A DNA stretch of 36,501 nt from contig DCVO01000157.1 in the NCBI GenBank assembly GCA_002327405.1, positions 1 to 36,501 of the forward strand. The letters run 5' to 3'. A program made the translations under genes and the position numbers. Source of the DNA: Thiobacillus sp. UBA2186. GTDB lineage: Bacteria; Pseudomonadota; Gammaproteobacteria; Burkholderiales; Thiobacillaceae. The notes under the pieces are model-generated. The model saw nothing but the letters and a program-made list of their open reading frames with translations, searched no databases and was not told the origin of the DNA. Within the stretch, counting starts at the first letter, position 1. The number at the start of each line of letters is the position of its first letter. Positions 23,983 through 31,227 of this stretch are shown piece by piece.

Positions 23983-24624
23983 ATGAACAATCGAACCAGA
24001 CTGACAAGTTTGCTGATCATCGGTGTCCTGGCATCGGGATCCGTACTTGCCTCGGACAAGAGCGCAAAGCGCGAACGGGAGATGCTGCGCCGCATGCAGC
24101 AGCAGGTGCAGCAGATGCAGGGCCAGGTGTCCGTGCTGGAACAGGAAAAGGCCAGGCTCGGCCAGGAACTGGATGCCGCCGGCAAGGAGCTGCAATCCGC
24201 AAAGCGGACTGCATCCCGACTGGGCAGGGAGTTGAAGGCGGAGAAACAGAAGCTGGAAGAGTCGGAGAAGGAACTGGCGTCGACCCGCGAGCAGCTCGGG
24301 AAGACGCAGACCCGCCTGGAAGAAACGACCAGGAACCTGAACGATACCCGACACGCCCTTGCAACAACCGAGGCGGCGAAAAGGAACCTGGAAACCGTCA
24401 AGGCGCACAATGAGCGCGAAATCGCGCTGTGCGAAGACAAGAACGGCAAACTGTACAAATACGGCCGCGAATTGATGGAGCGCTACGAGCAGAAGAGCTG
24501 CGGGGATGCCCTGAAGCAGAAGGAACCCTTCGTAGGCTTCAGGCAGGTGGAAATCGAGAACCTGCTGGAGGAATACCGCGACAGGCTGGATACGGAAAAG
24601 ATCACCAGGGCGCCGGGAAAGTAG
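23983..24624 (+). CDS. Periplasmic coiled-coil protein of unknown function
   Basis: A 213-residue protein with signal peptide MNNRTRLTSLLIIGVLASG (cleaved near VLAS). A long coiled coil spans about 30-145, rich in Glu, Lys, Gln and Arg in heptads (MQQQVQQMQGQVSVLEQEK, LGRELKAEKQKLEESEKEL). A compact C-terminal part has two cysteines (LCEDKNGKLYKYGRELM and KSCGDALKQKEPF). I start at 23983, with AAGGA about eight bases upstream; a GTG at 23953 would overlap the ankyrin gene but place the signal peptide internally. It ends the plus-strand gene run. The last 41 codons and the downstream REP pair are repeated twice more in tandem. No family was recognised. Confidence 0.85.
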   Translation: MNNRTRLTSLLIIGVLASGSVLASDKSAKREREMLRRMQQQVQQMQGQVSVLEQEKARLGQELDAAGKELQSAKRTASRLGRELKAEKQKLEESEKELASTREQLGKTQTRLEETTRNLNDTRHALATTEAAKRNLETVKAHNEREIALCEDKNGKLYKYGRELMERYEQKSCGDALKQKEPFVGFRQVEIENLLEEYRDRLDTEKITRAPGK

Positions 24625-24698
24625 CGGCGTAGGTCGGCAATCCCTTGCCGACATGAATGGATGGATGGCGGCATGGGTATGCCGCCCTACGTTTCTGC

Positions 24699-24821
24699 GG
24701 GGATGCCCTGAAGCAGAAGGAACCCTTCGTAGGCTTCAGGCAGGTGGAAATCGAGAACCTGCTGGAGGAATACCGCGACAGGCTGGACGCTGAAAAGATC
24801 ACCAGGGCGCCGGGGAAGTAA
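24699..24821 (+). pseudogene. Second copy of the coiled-coil protein C-terminus (fragment)
   Basis: The frame matches the end of the upstream gene from Gly-Asp-Ala-Leu-Lys to Ala-Pro-Gly-Lys and keeps a stop (TAA instead of TAG), but it has no start codon or ribosome-binding site of its own. It is a duplication by-product. Confidence 0.82.
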
Positions 24822-24891
24822 CGGCGTAGGTCGGCAATCCCTTGCCGACATGGATGGATGGCGGCATGGGTATGCCGCCCTACGTTTCTGC

Positions 24892-25014
24892 GGGGATGCC
24901 TTGAAGCAGAAGGAACCCTTTGTAGGCTTCAGGCAGGTGGAGATCGAGAACCTGCTGGAGGAATACCGCGACAGGCTGGATACGGAAAAGATCACCAGGG
25001 CGCCGGGGAAGTAG
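24892..25014 (+). pseudogene. Third copy of the coiled-coil protein C-terminus (fragment)
   Basis: Same 41-codon fragment, frame intact to a TAG stop, again without a start. It differs from the first copy at a few bases (for example CCTTGAAG for CCCTGAAG). Confidence 0.82.
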
Positions 25015-25094
25015 CGGCGTAGGTCGGCAATCCCTTGCCGACATGAATGGATGGATGGCGGCATGGGTATGCCGCCCTACGTTTCTGCCAAAAA

Positions 25095-25175
25095 GGCCAT
25101 TGGCCCTTGGCCATTAGCAATTGGCGGGATGGTGCTTCGCGCCTTCAATTGCCAATTGCCAATTGCCAACTGCCT
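25095..25175. repeat. TTGGCAA/TTGCCAA heptamer repeats, right of the REP zone
   Basis: Short units CATTGGCC, CTTGGCCATT, GCAATTGGC and four in-line copies of AATTGCC/CAATTGCC precede the stop of the minus-strand gene at 25183. A similar patch lies on the other side of that gene at 26828-26926. Confidence 0.65.
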
Positions 25176-25182
25176 TTCGCTA

Positions 25183-26730
25183 TTACGGAAGCGGCTTCAG
25201 TCCCATGAGGTTGACCGTTCCGGTGATCTCGTTGGCGATGACGAGCATCGGCGCTCCCGTCGGGCTGACCTCGGGCTTGATGAAGCGGATGATCTCGGGG
25301 CCGCTGTCCGGTCCGACCTCGTCAGACGAGAAATCGCGGGTGACGAGGTAATCCTGGAACTCGGGGGCGCTGGGGTCGGTGATGTCGTATACCATCACGC
25401 CGCCGATGCGTTCGAGGCCGACGAAGGCGTAGACATGGCCGCCTAGCCGGCCGACGGCCACGCCTTCGGGCTCCGGACCCTTGTTGTCTGAACGGTTGTC
25501 GAATTCGTTCTCGTCGTTGTGGCTGTTGAAGTAGTCGGGCTGCGCCGCGGCGGTCAGCAGCTCCAGCTGATCGCCGGAATCCCACACGCGAGCGCCGGTA
25601 TCCGCATTCCAGATGGTGAAGGAGCGGGCGCCGAAGACGTAGATGTTCTCGAAATCGCCATTCGGCGGGGTGTTGGTGACGGTGAGGCGGCCCAGTTCTG
25701 TCTTTTCGTCGATGCCGGGGATGTCGGCCAGCGTGGGGTGCTCTTCGGCAAGATTCTTGGCGCGCTCCTCTTCCGAGAAGCCGTCATAATCGCGCGCATC
25801 GCCCTCGTTGGCGGTGACCAGATAGGCCTGGCCGCCGGCCTTGAACTGGGCCAGCGCGTCGGGCATGTACATGCCCAGCACGTTGCTCCAGGGCCGGATC
25901 TTGATGGCATCGTCCTTGTCGCTGGCGTCCAGGCCGTTGCCGCTGGCGCCGTGATCCTTGTAGCCGAGCGGGAAAATGCCGGTGACCGCCAGGCTGTTGA
26001 GATCGAGCCTGGCGATGGCGTTGTTTTCCTGCAGGCTCACCCAAGCGGTGCTTCCGTCCTCGCTGACGGCAATGTATTCCGGCTCGAGGTCCTGGGCGGC
26101 GCTGGCGCCGGGTCCGAAAATGCGCACGCCGGCTGGCACGGTCACGCCGTTGAAGCCGATGGTGTGTACCGGCAGCACGGGCTTCATGGGCAGGACGTCG
26201 ATGACGCTGACGGAGCCCTCGGGGTCCGTGCAGCCCAGGCCGTAGCAGTCCGGCTCGCCTTCGTTGGCCGCCAGCAGGCGGTCGCCTTTCGGCGTGAAGA
26301 CCACCATGTCGGGATTGGCGCCGACCACGGCGCTGTTGATGACCTGGCCCCCGGGCGTCAGGAACACCACGGTGCCGGGATCGGTTTTCTTGGGCGCGGC
26401 GACGGCCACCGCGATCAAATTCTTCGAAGAGACGTCGACGCTGTTGACGCCGGCGCCGAAGGCTTTGAGGTCGACCCGCTTGACCAGCAGCGGCGCCGCT
26501 GGATCGGATACGTCCACGATGTCCAGGGAGACGTCATTGGCGTTGGTGACGTACATCTTGTCCCCGCGCAGGGCGACGGTTTCGCCGGAAGAGACTTCTT
26601 CATCGATATCGGCCAGCCCGGTGGCGTAACGGCCGAGTTCTTCAAAGGCAATGGTCGGGGCCGCGGAGGCGCTGCATGAAATGCCTGCGAACAGCAGGGA
26701 CAGGGCGCTTGCGAGGACGTTCTTCTTCAT
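25183..26730 (-). CDS. Secreted choice-of-anchor I domain protein (beta-propeller-like)
   Basis: A 515-residue exported protein. The signal peptide is MKKNVLASALSLLFAGISCS, cleaved near ASAA. The body shows repeated propeller-like blades and signature stretches of the choice-of-anchor I family (FEELGRYATGLADIDEEV, TPKGDRLLAANEGEPDCYG, DLEPEYIAVSEDGSTAWVS, ANEGDARDYDGFSEEERA, NKGPEPEGVAVGRLGG). Members often end in PEP-CTERM or other anchors, but this one stops at NLMGLKPLP with no sorting tail, so it is probably periplasmic or released. I start at 26730, with GGAG about ten bases upstream; the frame runs on to 26847 without a better start. Enzymatic activity is unknown. Confidence 0.85.
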   Translation of the reverse strand: MKKNVLASALSLLFAGISCSASAAPTIAFEELGRYATGLADIDEEVSSGETVALRGDKMYVTNANDVSLDIVDVSDPAAPLLVKRVDLKAFGAGVNSVDVSSKNLIAVAVAAPKKTDPGTVVFLTPGGQVINSAVVGANPDMVVFTPKGDRLLAANEGEPDCYGLGCTDPEGSVSVIDVLPMKPVLPVHTIGFNGVTVPAGVRIFGPGASAAQDLEPEYIAVSEDGSTAWVSLQENNAIARLDLNSLAVTGIFPLGYKDHGASGNGLDASDKDDAIKIRPWSNVLGMYMPDALAQFKAGGQAYLVTANEGDARDYDGFSEEERAKNLAEEHPTLADIPGIDEKTELGRLTVTNTPPNGDFENIYVFGARSFTIWNADTGARVWDSGDQLELLTAAAQPDYFNSHNDENEFDNRSDNKGPEPEGVAVGRLGGHVYAFVGLERIGGVMVYDITDPSAPEFQDYLVTRDFSSDEVGPDSGPEIIRFIKPEVSPTGAPMLVIANEITGTVNLMGLKPLP

Positions 26731-26827
26731 CTTGTTGACTCCATCGGTTTGTCGTTCAAGGATGCAGAAGAAATTAGCAATGCCGGATGTCAATCGGATG
26801 ACATCGCATATGAGCCTATGCGATTTC

Positions 26828-26926
26828 CGGCAATTGGCAGTTGGCAATTAACGGTCAGCGATTGGCAACTGGCCATTGGTGTCGAGTGATTGGTGTTTTG
26901 CCACCCGCCAACCGCCAATTGCCACC
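26828..26926. repeat. TTGGCAA/TTGCCAA heptamer repeats, upstream patch
   Basis: CAATTGGC, AGTTGGCAATT, GATTGGCAACTGGCCATTGG, then CCGCCAATTGCC occur in both orientations. They fill most of the gap between the choice-of-anchor gene (start 26730) and the parvulin gene (stop 26936), where the promoter of the former would be expected. Confidence 0.6.
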
Positions 26927-26935
26927 GTTGTTTGC

Positions 26936-27784
26936 TTATTTCTTCACCAGTTCGCTCAGGCTGATGCCGTTGACCGCCACCGGGGTTTTCGCCACCAGGC
27001 TGTCCAGATAGGCGGCCTCCAGTTCCGCGGCCTTGCGCGCGCGCAGGTTCTGGACCAGCAAGGGCCTGACTTTCTCCAGGGGCAGCACTTCGGACTTGCG
27101 GACGTCGGTCAGCCTGAGGACGTGATAGCCGTCGCTTCCCGCAACCGGTTCGCTGACTTCGCCCTTTTTGAGTTCCGACAGAGGCTTGCGGATCGACGGC
27201 ACCAGGTCCTTTTCCGACAGCCAGCCCATGTCGCCGCCCTTGGCCGCGCTGGCGGCATGCTGCGAGAACTTGCGGGCGATTTCCTCGAATTCGCCCTTTT
27301 TGCCGACCTGCGCGCGCAAGTCCTCGGCTTTTCTGAGCGCGGCCTTGTCCGTGCCCGGCACGTAGATCTGGCTTACATGGTACTGGGGCAGGGTCGTGAA
27401 GCCGGCCTTGTTGGCTTCGTAGGCCTGCTTGATCAGTTCTTCGGAAGGGAAGTCCCTGGGCGGGCGGGCGCGCTCGTTCATGTAGGCGGCCACCAGCGTC
27501 TGCTCGGCCGCGCGCTGCATGCGCGATGCAACCTCCGGCTTTTTGTCGAATGACTGGCTGCGTGCCTCCCGGGCCAGGCTCCGGCGTATGACCTCGGTGC
27601 GGATCAGGCGCTCCAGCGCTTCGGGCGATTGCGCATTCACGGAATTCTGTTCGATCAGCAGGCGCGCATCCTGAACGGTAAGGGCGATATCTCCCATGCG
27701 CGCGACGATGTCGTTGTCGGCGGCGTAAGCCGGCATGGCTGTTTGCAGGGTCATGATGAGTGGGAGCAGCAGTTTGCGTTGCAT
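26936..27784 (-). CDS. Periplasmic parvulin-type peptidyl-prolyl isomerase
   Basis: A 282-residue protein of the PpiC/SurA type. An N-terminal signal peptide (cleaved near PAYAAD) is followed by a helical chaperone-like region (about 25-130). A parvulin domain covers about 133-228: QYHVSQIYVP, FEEIARKFSQHAASAAKGGDMGWLSEKDLVP, and AGSDGYHVLRLTDVR. The C-terminal helix is charged. Such enzymes assist folding of outer-membrane or exported proteins, which fits a locus full of exported substrates. The ATG at 27784 has no clear Shine-Dalgarno sequence; MTLQTAMPA ten residues on is an alternative but shortens the signal peptide. It follows the protease gene on the same strand with an 83-bp gap. Confidence 0.9.
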   Translation of the reverse strand: MQRKLLLPLIMTLQTAMPAYAADNDIVARMGDIALTVQDARLLIEQNSVNAQSPEALERLIRTEVIRRSLAREARSQSFDKKPEVASRMQRAAEQTLVAAYMNERARPPRDFPSEELIKQAYEANKAGFTTLPQYHVSQIYVPGTDKAALRKAEDLRAQVGKKGEFEEIARKFSQHAASAAKGGDMGWLSEKDLVPSIRKPLSELKKGEVSEPVAGSDGYHVLRLTDVRKSEVLPLEKVRPLLVQNLRARKAAELEAAYLDSLVAKTPVAVNGISLSELVKK

Positions 27785-27867
27785 GTGTTCAAGGGGAATT
27801 TCTCGGCAAGTGCGGAATCCTATGCCGCCTTTGTGAAAGGCATGTTACGGAAGCCGATCGGGCCTGT

Positions 27868-28884
27868 TCAGCGCCCGGTCCTGGAACCGGCAAGGGAGGC
27901 GAGCCGGATCAGCAGCGCCAGTCCGGCGAGAATGAGCACGCCGGCATTCATTTCCGGCAGCGCCGGGGCAGGCGCGCCGGTCGGTACTTCCTCGGGGACG
28001 GAGGGCTTTGGGTCGGCGCGGAGCACCGATTCGATCCAGTCCATGTGGGGCGCCACGAAGGTGCCGCCATCGATGGCGCCGAACTTGACGCCGCTGCCGC
28101 GCGAGGCCGGCGTGCCTGCGTTGAAGGTGGCGATGCCGAGGATCTTCCAGACATGGTCTTGCAGGACGAAGACCGGGCTGCCCGAATCGCCGCCGGCAAA
28201 TCCGGCTTCGGCATGCAGGGCGCGGGGCGCCGCATTCGCCGTCGGGCCGCCGGGCGGGGCGTCGAATCCGAACACGAACACCTCGGGAACGCTGCTGCCG
28301 CGCTGGCCGATCTGTGCCTCCAGCCTGTTTTGTCCAACGCGCTTCACGCCCGGGTCGCCTTTTGCGGCCAGTTCGCCGAAGCCGTCGCCATGGGCGCCGT
28401 ACCCGACCAGGGTCAGGGTGGTATCGCGCGGCAGACCCAGGCTGGGAAGCGTGTACATCTCATAGATGGGCACCCCCTTCGGCACATTCTCGGCGAGTTC
28501 GACGACCGCCATGTCGCCGAACCATACGCCGCCGGGACCGGGACGCGCGCCCTGGAAGCCGGGCAGAATGTGGACAGCCCTGGCACGGAAGCGATGGCTC
28601 AGCCTGCCGCCATAGTTGAGATTGAAGGTGATGTCCGCCGCCGGGTCCGGTATGCCGGCCACTGCATGCGCGGCAGTGAGCACATGGCGGGGCCCTATCA
28701 GCGCGCCGCTGTAGATGCCGCCGTTGCGGACGGTGATGGAGCCGACCCCGGCCCATGGCGAATCCAGGGTGTTCGGGTCGCTGCCCGCGCCTCCCATGAT
28801 CGCGCAGGCCGGACTTGTATAAAGCAGCAATGCCGGCAGGATGCGGAAGATTGCGAGGGCGGCTCGGATCATGGCGTAAAACAT
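27868..28884 (-). CDS. Trypsin-like serine protease with C-terminal membrane-anchor tail
   Basis: A 338-residue exported protease. After a signal peptide (to about residue 28, SPACA) come IMGG, the S1 His motif VLTAAHAVAG (His73), GDMAVVEL (Asp124) and GGDSGSPVF (Ser234), so the catalytic triad is complete. The C-terminus has a Pro-rich linker, then ALPEMNAGVLILAGLALL and a basic end (RLASLAGSRTGR). That layout (PE, hydrophobic helix, Arg-rich tail) resembles a PEP-CTERM sorting signal but with PEM instead of PEP and a longer basic end. It may be a divergent exosortase substrate or simply membrane-anchored. I keep the ATG at 28884; the second ATG at 28872 is possible. Confidence 0.88.
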   Translation of the reverse strand: MFYAMIRAALAIFRILPALLLYTSPACAIMGGAGSDPNTLDSPWAGVGSITVRNGGIYSGALIGPRHVLTAAHAVAGIPDPAADITFNLNYGGRLSHRFRARAVHILPGFQGARPGPGGVWFGDMAVVELAENVPKGVPIYEMYTLPSLGLPRDTTLTLVGYGAHGDGFGELAAKGDPGVKRVGQNRLEAQIGQRGSSVPEVFVFGFDAPPGGPTANAAPRALHAEAGFAGGDSGSPVFVLQDHVWKILGIATFNAGTPASRGSGVKFGAIDGGTFVAPHMDWIESVLRADPKPSVPEEVPTGAPAPALPEMNAGVLILAGLALLIRLASLAGSRTGR

Positions 28885-29072
28885 ACCCGACTCAAGCTAC
28901 AAATTGTTTTCAGCGCACAGGCCGGCGGCGAATACGAACGCATGACGACGGCCTGTGGCGTCGTTTCCACATCCGGACTGAATCACGAAAATTTCATGTG
29001 TCGTGTAACCGCGCCTAAATGTTGGCGGCATAGGATGGACCGTGAAGTCAGCCCAACTGTCAGGAGCGGGAT

Positions 29073-29291
29073 TTGTCTTACGACGTTAACGACGACGATC
29101 TGGATCTGGAGTCAATCGGACTGGAAGCCGCTTTCATCCCGGAGCTGTGGGATGACGATTCCGTTTGCCTTCCCGTGGAGGAAACGGAACCGGCCGAACT
29201 GGCGGCGTTGCCCGAGCCTGCCGCAATGGACGCCGGCCAGGAGGATGATGAGTATCCGCCGGACTTCAGCCTGCAGATCGAGACGGATTGA
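29073..29291 (+). CDS. Small acidic protein, unknown function
   Basis: A 72-residue open frame beginning MSYDVNDDDLDLESIGLEAA with 20 or more Asp/Glu residues, one Cys and no membrane segment. The start is TTG, with a clear AGGAG six bases before it. It lies alone on the plus strand between minus-strand genes and ends 30 bases before the stop of the PEP-CTERM gene. The good ribosome-binding site and absence of a competing gene support it; no family was recognised. Confidence 0.5.
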   Translation: MSYDVNDDDLDLESIGLEAAFIPELWDDDSVCLPVEETEPAELAALPEPAAMDAGQEDDEYPPDFSLQIETD

Positions 29292-29321
29292 CTGGCGAAA
29301 AAGCTGAAGGTGTGCCGGCGT

Positions 29322-30017
29322 TCATCGCCTGGCCCTGCGGCGCATCGCCGCGCCCAGCAGGCCAAGGCCGGCAATGATCATGGCGTAGTTGTGCGCTTCC
29401 GGAATGGCGGTGACGGTGTTGATGAAGCTTTCGCTGAGGCTGTTGCTGTCGAAAGAACGCACGTGCAAGCCTACCCGCAGCGCCGGCGCGCCATTTGCAT
29501 CCATGACGATGCCATCCAGTGAATCGAGGGTGTCCTGAAAGGTCTTGCCGTCAATGAGACTGAAGCGGATGGTGATGAATTCCTGTGTTCCGCCATCCAG
29601 CACGTTCTCGACGCCGTCCGAGGTTTTCTTTTCCACGTCCACCGAAAATCCGGCAGTGGTTTCGAAGCCGGGCTCGGCATTCGATCCGGACGGCAGGTTG
29701 GGAGGGGTCGCGCCCGCGCTGGTGAAATTCACGCCACTCCCCGAATCGATGAGGGTGGCGATGTCCAGCAGCGAGCCGTCGTCGAAATAGACCTCGGTAA
29801 TGGCCGAACCCAGGCCTGAATAATTGTAGAAAGTGAAATCGACCAGTCCGCCGCCGGCATCGGTGACGTCCATGAAAAGGCTTGTTTCGCCGTCGGCGCA
29901 GTTTTGCGCATAGGTGTTGCTGAGGCAGGCGAATGTATAGCTCGCCGCCCGGGCAGGAACGGCTGCCATCGCGGAGGCGGCGATGAGTGCGGCAATCATC
30001 GGCTTCAGGAATTTCAT
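29322..30017 (-). CDS. PEP-CTERM sorted exported protein (PEA variant)
   Basis: A 231-residue protein with signal peptide MKFLKPMIAALIAASAMAA (cleaved near ARA). A beta-rich body follows, with FDDGSLLDIATL and LRVGLHVRSF. The C-terminal exosortase signal IPEAHNYAMIIAGLGLLGA ends in MRRRARR. The motif is PEA rather than PEP, a known kind of variation in this tail. It shares segments with the neighbour at 30176 (YFDDGSLL/YFDDSSLL, LRVGLHVRSF/LRIGLQVRGF), so the two are paralogues. I start at the ATG at 30017; a TTG five codons earlier is weaker. No enzymatic motif was seen. Confidence 0.88.
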   Translation of the reverse strand: MKFLKPMIAALIAASAMAAVPARAASYTFACLSNTYAQNCADGETSLFMDVTDAGGGLVDFTFYNYSGLGSAITEVYFDDGSLLDIATLIDSGSGVNFTSAGATPPNLPSGSNAEPGFETTAGFSVDVEKKTSDGVENVLDGGTQEFITIRFSLIDGKTFQDTLDSLDGIVMDANGAPALRVGLHVRSFDSNSLSESFINTVTAIPEAHNYAMIIAGLGLLGAAMRRRARR

Positions 30018-30114
30018 GGCTCGGAATTTCAAGGATGACCCCGAATGGCAATATGACGTCTGTCACTTTACCTGATCGAGATGAAGCCAGAATTGCCGCG
30101 AATCCGTTCCGGAC

Positions 30115-30130
30115 TGAGCCGTTCGGCTCA
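30115..30130. terminator. TGAGCC-GTTC-GGCTCA stem-loop between PEP-CTERM genes
   Basis: A perfect 6-bp stem with a 4-base loop lies 46 bases past the stop of the gene at 30176 (minus strand) and about 100 bases before the start at 30017. No T-run follows. It is the same core palindrome as at 18398, 31044 and 31878. Confidence 0.5.
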
Positions 30131-30175
30131 TGACGGGATTTTCTTGCGTGGTTTACGGCTGCGCCTGCCGGGCGA

Positions 30176-30874
30176 TCAGGTCTTGCGCCGCCTCGCCAGC
30201 ATGCCCAATGGAATCAGTCCTGCCATCAGCAGCGCAAGACTGCCGGGCTCGGGAACCGCCGGCAGGACCTCCGGCCCCGATGACGCAAAACGGGTACTGA
30301 CGAAGCTTCCGCCGTCGCGGCCGGCGAAACCCCGGACCTGCAATCCTATGCGCAGCCAGTTGCCGTCTGCGGGCTGGGACAGCGCAGCCAGGACATCCTC
30401 GTAGTGCATGCCGCCCAGCAGGTCGAAGCTGATGGCCAGCCATTCGCCGGTGGCGTCGCTGTTGCCAATGCCATGAACGGGGGAAGGGCTGTCGGCATGA
30501 AAGGAAAGTCCATCGGAAGTAAGGAACGGTTCGGAAGGCAATTGCCAGCCGGGCAGCTTGCCGGTGTGGGCATCGGCGGCAAAGCTCACCCCGGCACTGC
30601 CGGAGCCGGTGATCCCGGCAAGGGACAGCAGGGAACTGTCGTCGAAGTAGATGCCGGTGAGGACCGAAATGTCGGAGTCGTTGTGGAACCTGAACTGCAC
30701 TTGATCGCCGCCGAGGTCGATCACGTCGACTCGCAGTTCGTTCGATATTTCAGCGAACGAGTCGGACGGGTTCCCGCTTATCTTGTAGAAGGACAGGTCG
30801 GCCGCCGAGGACACCGCGGGAAATGAAATGGCGAGACACGCCAGGGCGGCAGATAAAAACTTGTTCGGTCTCAT
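30176..30874 (-). CDS. PEP-CTERM sorted exported protein
   Basis: A 232-residue protein with a signal peptide (MRPNKFLSAALACLAISFPA, cleaved near SSA), a beta-rich middle, and the canonical sorting tail VPEPGSLALLMAGLIPLGM ending in RRRKT. It is likely processed by the exosortase encoded at the right edge and delivered to the cell surface or matrix. GGAG lies nine bases before the ATG. It is a paralogue of the protein at 29322. Function beyond sorting is unknown. Confidence 0.9.
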   Translation of the reverse strand: MRPNKFLSAALACLAISFPAVSSAADLSFYKISGNPSDSFAEISNELRVDVIDLGGDQVQFRFHNDSDISVLTGIYFDDSSLLSLAGITGSGSAGVSFAADAHTGKLPGWQLPSEPFLTSDGLSFHADSPSPVHGIGNSDATGEWLAISFDLLGGMHYEDVLAALSQPADGNWLRIGLQVRGFAGRDGGSFVSTRFASSGPEVLPAVPEPGSLALLMAGLIPLGMLARRRKT

Positions 30875-31227
30875 GAGCTCGGCTCCGCTATTCGCTGAAT
30901 GTTTTTTGATGATCGGCCAGCGTGGCCGTGATGTGAATTGGACATAAGTGCAAGTAAATCAATTCACTGATTGAACATGCATGGATTCGGCTTTGGATGG
31001 CCGAATCCCTTGTTTCAACCGCCCGTCATGCCGTCATAAAGCAATGAGCCGAATGGCTCATGAATAAGGTGTGGTTCTTAACCAAACCGTAATCCGTGCA
31101 TGGAATCGAGAACGAATCGGCGTGCCGTGAAATGAATGGAAAGCGTTCCGGGACGGATTGCGGCGCAAGACCGGAGGTTGACGGAACTGTCCCGTCTTGC
31201 GTCGGCCATTCAATCAGCCACGGGGGC
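30875..31227. other. Gene-free interval with one palindrome
   Basis: These 353 bases carry no credible gene. They are visibly less G+C-rich than the surroundings, as expected for a promoter region of the gene at 30874. I could not find a convincing sigma-54 or sigma-70 promoter by eye. The only clear structure is the stem-loop at 31044-31061. Confidence 0.6.
31044..31061. terminator. ATGAGCC-GAAT-GGCTCAT stem-loop
   Basis: A perfect 7-bp stem with a 4-base loop. It is 167 bases beyond the stop of the gene at 31228 and belongs to the same palindrome family as 18398, 30115 and 31878, with one loop base changed. Confidence 0.5.

Larger units (their letters stand above)
24501..25087. repeat. Tandem triplication of a gene 3' end plus REP pair
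   Basis: Three direct copies: 24501-24697 (197 bp), 24698-24890 (193 bp, one ATGG unit shorter) and 24891-25087 (197 bp). Each holds the last 41 codons of the coiled-coil gene, its stop, a B-type REP and an inverted A-type REP, then TTTCTGC. Copies differ by only a few bases. They account for most of the gene-free stretch 24625-25182. Confidence 0.94.

Noticed and set aside
30875..31227. Sigma-54 promoter for the PEP-CTERM genes
   Set aside because: PEP-CTERM genes can be under RpoN-linked control, but I found no TGGCAC-N5-TTGC match by eye in the upstream regions.
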